Positions 41,504-50,221 of a DNA stretch of 64,000 nt are shown piece by piece (positions within the stretch are counted from its first letter, which is position 1; each line of letters opens with the position of its first letter). A program made the position numbers and the translations under genes. This stretch comes from Lachnotalea sp. AF33-28 (GTDB lineage Bacteria > Bacillota > Clostridia > Lachnospirales > Lachnospiraceae), in assembly GCF_003477885.1 (NCBI RefSeq), contig NZ_QUEE01000014.1, positions 76,577 through 140,576 of the forward strand. Direction: 5' to 3'. Under the pieces are notes generated by a model. That model saw only the letters and a program-made list of their open reading frames with translations. It ran no database searches and was not told the DNA's origin.

Positions 41504-42235
41504 CTACGGATTCCCGTTTGGAACTACCCCTTCCTGTTCCAGGCACGAAGCCAATATCTGCGCCATCCTGTCATATCCGTATACATTGGGGTGGAGCCCG
41601 TCGGCAGTGAGGCTCTCTCTCATGGAACAGCCGTCTTCACTGACAAACGCCGGATAGTAATCCACAAAACACATCTGATGCCGCTTAGCCAGTTCTTTCA
41701 GTCCCTCATTGTATCGCTTCACATACTCCTGACGGGCTTTTTCCTGTCCGGTAAACCGCATGCAGGTGGGCAGGATGGAACAGACCGCCATCCTCATCCG
41801 ATGATCCGCCGCAATGTCGAGCACCCGGTCCATATTGGCCAGCGCATGCTCCAGCACTTCCTTCAGAGGTTTCCCGCTTTCCTGCTTCCACGCATCGGCC
41901 TCCAGTTCCCAGGCATCGTTGATTCCCGCCATCAAAACCGTAAAACGCGGTTTCAGCTGGACCGCGTCGGCATAAAAACGGTGCAGCAGATATTCTGTCC
42001 GGTCACCGCCGATTCCGCGGTTGATCATGCGCAGTCCCGTACTGTGAAAATAGGCGGACAGCTCCCACATCTGGGTGATGGAATCCCCAATAAACAAAAG
42101 ATCCACCGGTATTTCTTTCCGGATGAGCACTTCGTTCTTGCAGTCAAATTCCATCCTTCTGTCATCGGACTTCACCTGCCTGCTTAAGTATCCGGGCCGT
42201 ATGCACCGCCTGGCCCGCATATCCCCTTCGCTCAT
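41504..42235 (-). CDS. SGNH/GDSL-type hydrolase
   Basis: 243 aa, no signal peptide. The four family blocks are intact: block I LFIGDSIT with Ser52, block II RGIGGDRT (Gly), block III MAGINDAW (Asn106) and block V ADGLHPNVYGY with Asp and His. These enzymes remove acetyl or other acyl groups, often from carbohydrates. It overlaps the upstream ADP-ribosylglycohydrolase gene by four bases (ATGA) and is the last gene of the ABC-sugar operon, so deacylation of an imported oligosaccharide is the best guess. Confidence 0.9.
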   Translation of the reverse strand: MSEGDMRARRCIRPGYLSRQVKSDDRRMEFDCKNEVLIRKEIPVDLLFIGDSITQMWELSAYFHSTGLRMINRGIGGDRTEYLLHRFYADAVQLKPRFTVLMAGINDAWELEADAWKQESGKPLKEVLEHALANMDRVLDIAADHRMRMAVCSILPTCMRFTGQEKARQEYVKRYNEGLKELAKRHQMCFVDYYPAFVSEDGCSMRESLTADGLHPNVYGYDRMAQILASCLEQEGVVPNGNP

Positions 42236-44181
42236 TTATCCTCACCCTCCCAGGAAAATCCGGAACGTCTTATATGAAGCAGCGGCATTCCGTGGTTCTT
42301 AGCACAAACGGTGCTCATTTCTCCCATGGTGAAATGCGCCTCCTGGGGCAGTACATCCGCCTCCAGCTTGATCAGCACCTGATTCCAGCCCCGTTTCAGC
42401 CTCGTCACCTTATAATTGGATAGATCTCCCAGCGCTCCGCCATTTCCGAGATTGGGGCGCAGGCTCACCTGCTTCACCGTCCTGTGGATCATCTCCCCGT
42501 TTACATACAGCTTCATAAATCCGTTGTTGGGCACTCCCAGCACCGCCTCACGTTCCGTTTCGGTATAGATATGATGCAGCGCAAAGATCACGCCTTTCTC
42601 CGTGAACTTATGCCCCAGTTCCAGATCATTGCCGGGGTTCCACTGCTCTTCAAAACCTTCCGGACACCGCGTAAAAATCTGATCCTCCGCAATACCGCAG
42701 TTATCATCAAGGGTTCTGCCCTTAAAAAGGCCGGACACCAGCCATCGGCTGCCCCCCAAAAGCACCAGCGGGACCGCGGGAAAAGCGGGTTCGCCTTCGG
42801 GAGTCAAAAGGATCCAGCCGCGGTTGGATTCGGCGATGGCGTTCCCGCCGGCTGCGATCTCCATGCGCACTTGTCTCCTGCCTCCCGCCGGTATCTGCAG
42901 CGTATCCGGGACATCGCACGCCAAACCAAAACCCTCCGGCAGGCTCACCTGCATCCGGATATTTTTTGCTGTCGGATGCGGATTTTCCAGGCACAGCGTC
43001 ACGGCTGAAGGACGGTCCGCGCAGACAGCCGCATGTTTTTCATAGATCAGAGTTTCCTTAAGCCCTCCGAGATCATACCTTATTCCGCCGGGCTGGTATT
43101 GCTTCATCCAGCCTGTATCCGGTGTCTCCAGTCTCACCCCTGCTGTCATGATATCCGACGCTGAAAACGTCACATCACAGCCCCAGTAACGGACGACCCG
43201 TTCGGCCTCATCACATACCGCGGCGGTCAGTTCCCGGATGTCTGTCGGCGCAGTCAGGTTTCGGATACCTCCGGTCGCCATATTGGTCGCAATCTCATAT
43301 CCGAGAGGCTTGATCCACTGATCCGGAAGCGAGGAGGCCCCTCCCAGAATACCCAGCAGTGCGCCCAGAGTGGCCGCTGTACAGTCCGTATCCCAGCCGC
43401 AGTTCACCGCCTTGCAGATCGCATCGCCGAAATCTTCTCCGTACAGCCATCCTATGGTCTGAAAGCCCAGATTTAAAGGGGAATACTGGGCGACCGGATG
43501 ATAAAAAGCTTCCATCACATCGTTGCGGTTATCCTCATAGCCCATGCCGGCCTTATAATTATCCATACTCCTTTTGACACATCTGTAGGTCAGACAGTCC
43601 GCCGGAATGGACGACAGGGCCAGCTTAAGCAGCTCCCATTTATCATTCTGCACGAAAGCCGCGGATTCCAGCACCGCATTGAAAATCTCCCCATAGACCG
43701 ATTCCCCGCCGCCATGATCTACAATGGCGTCTAAAAATGCGTAGCGGGCTGCTACCTCCGGGCATCCGGGTGCAAGGCAGGCCCAGATCTCAGAACGGAT
43801 CGGGCTGCCCATGCAGTCTTTGAAATAATTGTTGTTCCAGCCGCACACAGGTGCGGACAGGCCTTTCTGCATGTTTTCTTTGCTTAAACCGTATTCATCA
43901 AAATTATAAGCGATGCAGTCGTTCCAGGCTTCCACAAAATCCGCAGAGGACAGTCCCGGGCCTTTACTTAGGATCAGTTGCAGCCAGATCAGCTGAAGCT
44001 CCAGATCATCGTTGGGTATCCCCCCTTCCGGCAGCTCGGTGTACCAGTCGACATGCAGCATTTCTCTATTGCCGAACTTTCCTTCCAGCGGCTCCCCCAG
44101 GGTCCCGCCCGCGTTTTTCCCCAGCCAGCAGCCCATTACTTTATCCCGGAAGACATCTCTGTTAATTGTTATTCCGCTCAT
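42232..44181 (-). CDS. ADP-ribosylglycohydrolase-family protein with C-terminal beta domain
   Basis: 649 aa. The N-terminal ~340 residues follow the DraG/ARH fold: DKVMGCWLGKNAGGTLGEPL at the start, metal aspartates in IPNDDLELQLIW (~55-60), and the second metal motif CGWDTDCTAATLGALLG (~262-278). The last ~300 residues are beta-rich and of unknown type. Family members split N-glycosidic ADP-ribose bonds, but homologues inside sugar operons probably act on other glycosides. It overlaps both neighbours (GH67-like upstream, SGNH downstream) by four bases. Confidence 0.88.
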   Translation of the reverse strand: MSGITINRDVFRDKVMGCWLGKNAGGTLGEPLEGKFGNREMLHVDWYTELPEGGIPNDDLELQLIWLQLILSKGPGLSSADFVEAWNDCIAYNFDEYGLSKENMQKGLSAPVCGWNNNYFKDCMGSPIRSEIWACLAPGCPEVAARYAFLDAIVDHGGGESVYGEIFNAVLESAAFVQNDKWELLKLALSSIPADCLTYRCVKRSMDNYKAGMGYEDNRNDVMEAFYHPVAQYSPLNLGFQTIGWLYGEDFGDAICKAVNCGWDTDCTAATLGALLGILGGASSLPDQWIKPLGYEIATNMATGGIRNLTAPTDIRELTAAVCDEAERVVRYWGCDVTFSASDIMTAGVRLETPDTGWMKQYQPGGIRYDLGGLKETLIYEKHAAVCADRPSAVTLCLENPHPTAKNIRMQVSLPEGFGLACDVPDTLQIPAGGRRQVRMEIAAGGNAIAESNRGWILLTPEGEPAFPAVPLVLLGGSRWLVSGLFKGRTLDDNCGIAEDQIFTRCPEGFEEQWNPGNDLELGHKFTEKGVIFALHHIYTETEREAVLGVPNNGFMKLYVNGEMIHRTVKQVSLRPNLGNGGALGDLSNYKVTRLKRGWNQVLIKLEADVLPQEAHFTMGEMSTVCAKNHGMPLLHIRRSGFSWEGEDK

Positions 44182-45902
44182 ATCACGCCTCTTTCCTCAC
44201 ACATTTCCCGCGCCATCCGCTTCAAAGCATTGGTATAAAACAGCACACGTTCCGGGTTCAGCTGCGCGTCAAACGGATACCTTCCTATAAAATCCGTCTT
44301 TATAAGCGCTTCCCTGTACTCCTCCATCTCCCGGATTGTCTCATTTAGAAGCTGCGCCGCTGTCCTGCCCTCTGCAATCACATCCTGCGGATCCGCTTCC
44401 GTGACATATCTTCCAAAGCAGTATCCTCTGGCGGTCAGGCGAAATCCTCTCACGTACCAGCGCATAAATTCAAAATGCTCCCGCATCTGTTCATATGCTT
44501 TTTCAGTCAGCCCCATATTTCTTCCCGCCACGCGGTCCGCCAGCTCTTCACAGCGAAGTCTCGCTTCATCCTTGTCCGCCAGAATGCTTCTGATATTTTC
44601 CGGCGTCATGGCCAGCGCATCCTTTTTTTCCGGATCCCACTCGCTTAAGCTGTGGTGCGTCCCGCCGATAAAGGTGAACTGTTCCGGAGTCAGATGCATG
44701 CAGCTGTCGTTGGAAAAGAGGCATCCGTTTACAAAATTCGTCTTTTCCACGATGGGCCAGGTGGCATTCATGATTTCCGCCACGTCTTCCACGCAGCGCT
44801 TCAGCTCGCCGGGAAGCAGATCTTCCTGAAGCATGTGCTCACCCTGCAGCCATTTGAGATAGATTTCCTCTTCCCTCACATTCTCATTTTCCGCATAGGC
44901 CGCGATCGCATACAGGTTAACCATATTCAAATTATCAAAACAAGTCCAGTCCTGCACCCCTTCCCAGTCCGTTCTGGCCAGAAAACCGGTTACATGATGC
45001 TCGCTGCCATATTTCAGCCTTCTGCGTATATCCTTCAGCATAGCCGACGGCTGCGCGCCCCATCCGAAAAACTGTCCGTTGACATCATACTCCGTGATCT
45101 GCGGATGAGGATCCACCTGCCCCATGAGGGGGTTATCGGGGAATGTGGGGTAAAAGTCGTGGGGCGTATTTTTCAGAGAGAGCACGATATCCTCCGGCAT
45201 CGCGTTAAACGCGGTCTTAAACCGCTCCTGTTCCTCTTTCGTATAGATGAAGTCGCGGATGATCAGCTTCTTGCCGGCCTCATGGAACGGCTTATACATG
45301 GCCATAATCATATTTTTATACCATTCCACCGGATCCAGATGTCTGCACCTCTCACAGCCGCACGCAAAGGTATTGCTGATCGCAAGCCTCGCCTCTCCCG
45401 TCCCGATTGAGCAGACAATCCCGCCCAGGTCAGGCAGCGCCAGAAACAGTTCTTTATATTTATAGGGAAGGAACTCCTCATACCAGAAAGGGTCGCTGGG
45501 ACAGATGACCCCGTCCTGCATCAGCTCCTTTTTATATTTTAATATAAAATCCGAAAACCACAGTTCTTTATTCTCAAAAAATATCTGTACCCCCGCCTCT
45601 TTCGCCTCGCGGATCACATGGTTCATATAGTCCCTTCGGTTCAGGTTCAGATTCTCTCTTAAGGCATGGTACAGGATAGCGTGATCCACCTCCAAAAAGG
45701 CATCGTAGTAACTGTCCGGCTCCCCGCTTCCTCCCAGAAACTTCGCCGGAAATACAATCTTATCCTCAATTCCCGGTTCATGAAACACCAGCGCGTTCAT
45801 GTGATTCTTCACCATAAAATCCAGTCTTTTGCGGATCTCATCCAGATTCCAGATCTGCGTGCTGTCATGCAGCTCCATTGCACGAAACGTATATTTTTCC
45901 AT
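44178..45902 (-). CDS. Putative glycoside hydrolase, alpha-glucuronidase (GH67)-like
   Basis: 574 aa, cytosolic. The N-terminal half has TIM-barrel-like strands with LVFHEPGIEDKIVFPAKF and a YMNHVIREAKEAGVQIFFEN helix-strand pattern; CGCERCRHLDPVEWYKNMI holds a Cys-x2-Cys pair. VDPHPQITEYDVNGQFFGWG and LARTDWEGVQDWTCFDNLNM resemble, from memory, the barrel of GH67 alpha-glucuronidases and related enzymes. The catalytic residues are not identified. It lies third to last in the ABC-sugar operon, overlapping the next gene by ATGA. The family call is tentative; a novel GH family is possible. Confidence 0.6.
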   Translation of the reverse strand: MEKYTFRAMELHDSTQIWNLDEIRKRLDFMVKNHMNALVFHEPGIEDKIVFPAKFLGGSGEPDSYYDAFLEVDHAILYHALRENLNLNRRDYMNHVIREAKEAGVQIFFENKELWFSDFILKYKKELMQDGVICPSDPFWYEEFLPYKYKELFLALPDLGGIVCSIGTGEARLAISNTFACGCERCRHLDPVEWYKNMIMAMYKPFHEAGKKLIIRDFIYTKEEQERFKTAFNAMPEDIVLSLKNTPHDFYPTFPDNPLMGQVDPHPQITEYDVNGQFFGWGAQPSAMLKDIRRRLKYGSEHHVTGFLARTDWEGVQDWTCFDNLNMVNLYAIAAYAENENVREEEIYLKWLQGEHMLQEDLLPGELKRCVEDVAEIMNATWPIVEKTNFVNGCLFSNDSCMHLTPEQFTFIGGTHHSLSEWDPEKKDALAMTPENIRSILADKDEARLRCEELADRVAGRNMGLTEKAYEQMREHFEFMRWYVRGFRLTARGYCFGRYVTEADPQDVIAEGRTAAQLLNETIREMEEYREALIKTDFIGRYPFDAQLNPERVLFYTNALKRMAREMCEERGVI

Positions 45903-45960
45903 CTTTAACCTCTCCTGATATTAATTTGTCTGAACTATTCCATTTGTTTTGTACCTTTTT

Positions 45961-46806
45961 TTATCCCTTAAGCCCTGACGTTGCTATCCCTTCCACAAAG
46001 TACTTCTGCAGGCAGAAAAACATGATTACCAGCGGCACGATCGATACGCTGGCCATTGCCATGATCTCATTCCAGTTTGCTGCCGCCGCCACATCCAGCC
46101 CCATCCGAAGCGCCAGTGCCAGCGGGTATTTCGATACGCTGTTGATGTAAATCAGCGGATTCATAAAATCGTTCCATGTCCATATGGTCTGAAAGATGCA
46201 GACCGATATCAGTGACGGCTTTAATATAGGCATCAGTATGCGGATGAGTATCTGAAAACTGCCGCAGCCGTCGATTCTGGCCGCCTCGTCCAGATCTCTG
46301 GGAATCCCCCGCAGAAACTGCACCTCCTGATAGATAAAGAACGGATAACAGCCAAGCACCGCCGGCATCCAGAACGGCAGATACGTATTCAGCCAGTTCA
46401 GATCCCGAAACAGCAGATATCTCGGTATGATCAGCACCGCATTGGGAACCATCAGCGTAGAAAGCATAATTCCGAACAACAGCCGGCTGCCTCTGAAAGC
46501 AAACCTGGCGAATCCGTAGGATACCAGTGTACTGGAGATGACCGTGAACGCCACGGTGGGGATCACCAGCAGAAAGGTATTGGCAAAATAATCCGTATAT
46601 GTATACTGCCCGGTGGATCTCCAGCCCTTGATAAATCCGGATACGTCATACTGCGCCGGCAGAAGCCCCGTTCCCAGATTGATTTCGTTGTTGGTCTTAA
46701 AGGATGCAAAAAACATCCATACCAAGGGATAGATCATGCAGATTCCCACCGCCAGAATAATAAGGAAAGAAATCCATGAGCCCGCCCTGCTCCCTCTTCG
46801 TCTCAT
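45961..46806 (-). CDS. Sugar ABC transporter permease (MalG type)
   Basis: 281 aa with six hydrophobic segments. The EAA loop for contact with the ATPase is PRDLDEAARIDGCGSFQILIRILMPILKPS (quoted in two parts: DLDEAARIDGCGSF and ILIRILMPILKPS) at ~185-215. It is the third gene of the operon after the binding protein and the MalF-type permease. No ATPase gene is linked; the usual shared MsmK-type ATPase elsewhere in the genome is expected. AAGGAGGG precedes the start. Confidence 0.93.
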   Translation of the reverse strand: MRRRGSRAGSWISFLIILAVGICMIYPLVWMFFASFKTNNEINLGTGLLPAQYDVSGFIKGWRSTGQYTYTDYFANTFLLVIPTVAFTVISSTLVSYGFARFAFRGSRLLFGIMLSTLMVPNAVLIIPRYLLFRDLNWLNTYLPFWMPAVLGCYPFFIYQEVQFLRGIPRDLDEAARIDGCGSFQILIRILMPILKPSLISVCIFQTIWTWNDFMNPLIYINSVSKYPLALALRMGLDVAAAANWNEIMAMASVSIVPLVIMFFCLQKYFVEGIATSGLKG

Positions 46807-47700
46807 CTATCTCCCTCCTTCATCCGCATAAAATACCCAGTACCTCGATGTAAAAAAGATCACTCCCGTCAGAAGCAGAAGCGTCACAAACAACAGCCAG
46901 GATTCGGCGCTGGCATAGCCTAAATCCGATTTTACAAACGCGTCTTCATAGATTTTTAATCCCATGACATAGGTGGATTTAATCGGGCCGCCTCCAGTTA
47001 CAACATAAGCGGAAGTGTAGTTCTGCAGGGTATTGATGGTCTGCATCACCATATTAAACAGGATGATCGGGCTGATCATGGGGAGGGTGATGCGAAAAAA
47101 TCTGCCGCATTTTCCCGCGCCGTCTATCTGTGCCGCCTCATACAAATCTTTTGGCACCTGCTTAAGAGCCGCAAAGAACAGCACCATGGAGGAACCGAAC
47201 TGCCATACATCAATCAGCGTTATCGTAAGTAGCGCGTATTTTGGATCACCCAGCCAGTTGATATCGGTGCCCAGCAGATTGTTGACAATGCCCGATTTCA
47301 TGAACATAACACGCCACAGCGCGGAAATCGCCACGCTTCCGCCCAATATGGACGGCAGATAGTAAACTGTCCGGAAAAATCGGATACCCTTCATCTTTAC
47401 GCTAAGCAGCATTGCCACGAGAAGAGCGAATACCAGCTTGGAGGGCACTGCCATCAATATGTATTTTAAAGTGACCTTCATGGAATTTGCCAAATCAGGA
47501 TCTCCGGTGAACATCCTTATGTAGTTATCCAGCCCGATGAACCGGTAATCTCCGCCCAGCTTGATATCCGTCAGGGAATACCTTAGCGAATTGGCCAGGG
47601 GCAGAAACTGCAGAAGCAGAAAACCCAGAATCCAAGGCAGGATGTACAGATAGCCCGATGTTTGTCCCCATCCTGTTTTTTTACTTTTTTTCTTTGTCAT
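46807..47700 (-). CDS. Sugar ABC transporter permease (MalF type)
   Basis: 297 aa with six hydrophobic segments and an EAA loop VPKDLYEAAQIDGAGKCGRF (~205-224). The start at 47700 (MTKKKSKKTGWG) is chosen because AAAGG lies 7 nt upstream; the longer frame to 47754 runs through the hairpin at 47743-47770. It is followed directly by the MalG-type permease. Its substrate should match the binding protein and the linked hydrolases. Confidence 0.93.
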   Translation of the reverse strand: MTKKKSKKTGWGQTSGYLYILPWILGFLLLQFLPLANSLRYSLTDIKLGGDYRFIGLDNYIRMFTGDPDLANSMKVTLKYILMAVPSKLVFALLVAMLLSVKMKGIRFFRTVYYLPSILGGSVAISALWRVMFMKSGIVNNLLGTDINWLGDPKYALLTITLIDVWQFGSSMVLFFAALKQVPKDLYEAAQIDGAGKCGRFFRITLPMISPIILFNMVMQTINTLQNYTSAYVVTGGGPIKSTYVMGLKIYEDAFVKSDLGYASAESWLLFVTLLLLTGVIFFTSRYWVFYADEGGR

Positions 47701-47742
47701 ATACATGCCTTTCCCGCTTTCGGAACCGGCCCCTTCAAAATA

Positions 47743-47770
47743 CAGGTGCCGCATCTAGCGGCGGCACCTG
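47743..47770 (-). terminator. Intercistronic hairpin after the binding-protein gene
   Basis: CAGGTGCCGC (47743-47752) and GCGGCACCTG (47761-47770), a perfect 10-bp stem, just after the binding-protein stop. On the minus strand TATTTTG follows. Such attenuators let the binding protein be made in excess of the permeases. Confidence 0.7.
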
Positions 47771-47777
47771 ACTTTTA

Positions 47778-49157
47778 TTATTTTTTCAAACGGGCCAGCG
47801 TATCCTCCAAAAGTTTCATTGTCTCGTCCGTGATGCTCTCAATATCGCCCTGCCCATACGCGATCTTCTCCGTCGCATCCTGGAGAATCGCAACGATCTC
47901 GGCAGGCGTATAGATATTCTGATGATTGGTTCCTGTTTCCATCGCCTTTTCCACCGCGCTCACCAGCACAGGATCCAGATATCCGTTTTCTTCACAGATC
48001 TGCCTACCCTTCTCGGTTGGCTGAATAGAACGGCAGTCCTTTAACGTTTTCACCGCCTCTTCATTGTTGTAGAAATAATTCAGGAAATCCGCCGCCACTT
48101 CGGGATGCTCACAGGTGGATGCAATCGCGATCATCTGCGGAGGCATATACAGGATACCGCTCTCTTTTGCCCCTTCAAATTCCGGCATATCCATGGCTGC
48201 CGCCGTATCCTGGAAGTCATAATATCCGGTATAGACATTGGAGGTTGCGCCGTAGGCTAGGGCCAGTTCATGGTTGATCCACTTTGGATTGGTGTTGATC
48301 TTCAGCGCATAGGGAGCGCTGTCGGCTGCCGGTTCCAGCACATTGTTCTGATACATGTCGCTGATCAGTGTAAATACCTTCAGCAGGTCTTCTCTGGTGA
48401 AATTCATCTCATAGCTTTCCCTGTTAAAGAGATCCTCTCCGGTCAGCTGCGCCATCATGGAACCCAGCAGTTCTTTGCCAAGGGTATCAATGTCGATATT
48501 AAAGAGATAATAGCTGCTGTTATACTCATGCAGCTTCTTTCCCGCTTCGATAAAGTCATCCCAGGTTTTAATATCCTCCATGTTGATGCCGGCCTCTCCT
48601 AGCAAAGCGGTATTGGCCAGCCAGATCCCTCCGTTGACGCCGGATGGAAGCGCGATCATCCTGCCGTCATAATAGGAAAAATTCTTTAAAAATCCTTCAT
48701 CAAAACCGGAAGTATCCAGTACGTCCGCATATTCGGACAGATCCGCAAAGACATCGCCGATAGCCATCAAATCCGTTATGGAATTGGCATTGTACTGAAT
48801 GATATCCGCCGCGGTTCCCCCGGACAGCTGTGTGGTCAGCTTCTCAAAATATCCGTCATATCCGCCGTATTCCGCCTCAATGGTTACATTGGGGTGCAGC
48901 GCCTCATACTGCTGGATCACCGCTATGGTCGCTTCATGGCGCACATCACTGCCCCACCACATAAAGCGGAGCGTCACCTTCTCCTGGGAACCTCCGGCAG
49001 TTTCCGCCTCCGTATCCTTCGGGCTCTCCGATACCGCTGTGGTTTCCGGTTTACTGCTTTCCGAATCCGTCTGTGCGTTATCCTTTCCCTTTGAACACCC
49101 GGCCATAAGAACGATCATCATAACCGCCAACCCCAGAGCCAAAATCCTTTTTCTCAT
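47778..49157 (-). CDS. Extracellular sugar-binding lipoprotein (ABC importer)
   Basis: 459 aa. Lipoprotein signal peptide MRKRILALGLAVMMIVLMAG with lipobox LMAGC and lipidated Cys21, then a Ser/Thr/Glu-rich linker (~25-58) and an SBP type-1 sugar-binding fold (~60-455) with VTLRFMWWGSDVRHEATIAV, YEALHPNVTIE and a TAADIIQYNANSITDL segment. It is the first gene of a six-gene operon. A 44-bp element (family B) lies 22 nt upstream of its start and the YesN gene is divergent, so regulation by both is likely. Confidence 0.93.
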   Translation of the reverse strand: MRKRILALGLAVMMIVLMAGCSKGKDNAQTDSESSKPETTAVSESPKDTEAETAGGSQEKVTLRFMWWGSDVRHEATIAVIQQYEALHPNVTIEAEYGGYDGYFEKLTTQLSGGTAADIIQYNANSITDLMAIGDVFADLSEYADVLDTSGFDEGFLKNFSYYDGRMIALPSGVNGGIWLANTALLGEAGINMEDIKTWDDFIEAGKKLHEYNSSYYLFNIDIDTLGKELLGSMMAQLTGEDLFNRESYEMNFTREDLLKVFTLISDMYQNNVLEPAADSAPYALKINTNPKWINHELALAYGATSNVYTGYYDFQDTAAAMDMPEFEGAKESGILYMPPQMIAIASTCEHPEVAADFLNYFYNNEEAVKTLKDCRSIQPTEKGRQICEENGYLDPVLVSAVEKAMETGTNHQNIYTPAEIVAILQDATEKIAYGQGDIESITDETMKLLEDTLARLKK

Positions 49158-49179
49158 AAATCCTACCTCCTTTTTTTAC

Positions 49180-49223
49180 TGTCACCAGCCGGAGGCTGAT
49201 GACCTACGCACACTTCAGTGTGC
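49180..49223 (-). repeat. 44-bp two-hairpin leader element, family B copy 2
   Basis: Minus strand: GCACAC-TGAA-GTGTGC, GTAGG, TCATCAGCC-TCC-GGCTGGTGA. Compared with copies 1 and 3 the second stem has A-T changed to G-C on both sides, so the pairing is kept. It ends 22 nt before the binding-protein start codon. Confidence 0.8.
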
Positions 49224-49311
49224 TTCCCTTTTCTCTATTCTCACTGTGACCGTTTGGTCACCCTGTAAACATACTCTAACATAGCCGTCTGATTGAAAAC
49301 AGGCACTGCTC

Positions 49312-49340
49312 TTGACAAATCTTCCGATATCATGATAACC
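49312..49340 (+). promoter_or_regulatory. Possible promoter for the YesN/YesM operon
   Basis: TTGACA, a 17-nt spacer, then ATAACC, a full -35 with a poor -10. It would give a leader of about 95 nt that includes the inverted repeat at 49393-49417. Confidence 0.35.
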
Positions 49341-49392
49341 TGATTTCTGAAGGTATCATTTGTTGCCTTTTTTACTCTTAACATGATTTTGA

Positions 49393-49417
49393 GTAACAGT
49401 GTAGTCTCAACTGTTAC
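49393..49417 (+). promoter_or_regulatory. Inverted repeat upstream of yesN, possible operator or hairpin
   Basis: GTAACAGT-GTAGTCTCA-ACTGTTAC, 8-bp perfect arms 25 nt before the response-regulator start. Could be a binding site for the regulator or a leader hairpin. Confidence 0.4.
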
Positions 49418-49441
49418 GAATTTGATCACCGGGGGGATTTC

Positions 49442-50182
49442 ATGATAAATCTTGTAATTGTAGAGGATGAGACCAATATACGCGAATGCTTGCAGAGCCT
49501 GTTTCCGTGGAGCAGCCTGGGAGTGGAAGTATCCGCCGCCTTTGCCAACGGTCAGGAAGCCTATAAATATCTTATGTCCCATTCCGCCGATCTGCTGCTA
49601 ACGGACATCCGTCTGCCCGGGCTGACCGGCCTGGAATTGGTCCAGATGCTTCGGGAAGGCAGGAATATGATTCCGGTCATCATACTGACCGGATACCGTC
49701 AATTTGACTATGCCCAGCAGGCGATCCGCTATAAGGTGGATGATTTTCTCCTAAAACCCATCAAATATGAAGAACTGACCGCCGCCATCCTGCGCATCAG
49801 GGATAAGCTGGAGGCCGGTTTAACGCAGGAGGCCGGGCCCGCCGGTTCCGCCTTAGACTCCACCTATCATGAACGCATCATCTCAAGTGCCAAACAGTAT
49901 CTCACGGCCCATCTGACAGACGCTTCGCTGGAAGAGGCCGCCATATCGGTAAACCTAAGCCCGGGGTACTTCTCAAGGCTGTTTCACAAGGTCACCGGAG
50001 AGACCTTCTCCGATTACCTGACCGGCTGCCGCATGAAAAAGGCGGCCGAATATCTGCACGGCACAAACTACAAAACCTATGAAATCTCCCTGATGGTCGG
50101 CTATGATAATCCCAAAAATTTCACGCGCGCCTTCAAACAGTATTATCACGTAACTCCCAGGGAATTTCGCGATAACCGTTAG
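49442..50182 (+). CDS. YesN-type response regulator with AraC DNA-binding domain
   Basis: 246 aa: receiver domain (~1-120) with D55 in LLLTDIRLPGL as phosphoacceptor, the acidic pair ED at 8-9 and the lysine of FLLKPIKYEEL; then an AraC-type pair of helix-turn-helix motifs (~140-246) with SPGYFSRLFHKVTGETFSDY and YDNPKNFTRAFKQYYHVTPREF. GGGGGG precedes the start. It is followed after 39 nt by its sensor kinase and is divergent from the binding-protein operon, its likely target. Confidence 0.93.
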   Translation: MINLVIVEDETNIRECLQSLFPWSSLGVEVSAAFANGQEAYKYLMSHSADLLLTDIRLPGLTGLELVQMLREGRNMIPVIILTGYRQFDYAQQAIRYKVDDFLLKPIKYEELTAAILRIRDKLEAGLTQEAGPAGSALDSTYHERIISSAKQYLTAHLTDASLEEAAISVNLSPGYFSRLFHKVTGETFSDYLTGCRMKKAAEYLHGTNYKTYEISLMVGYDNPKNFTRAFKQYYHVTPREFRDNR

Positions 50183-50221
50183 AACAGCGGCTGCCGCGTA
50201 ACACAGTCTTCGTACAGGAGC

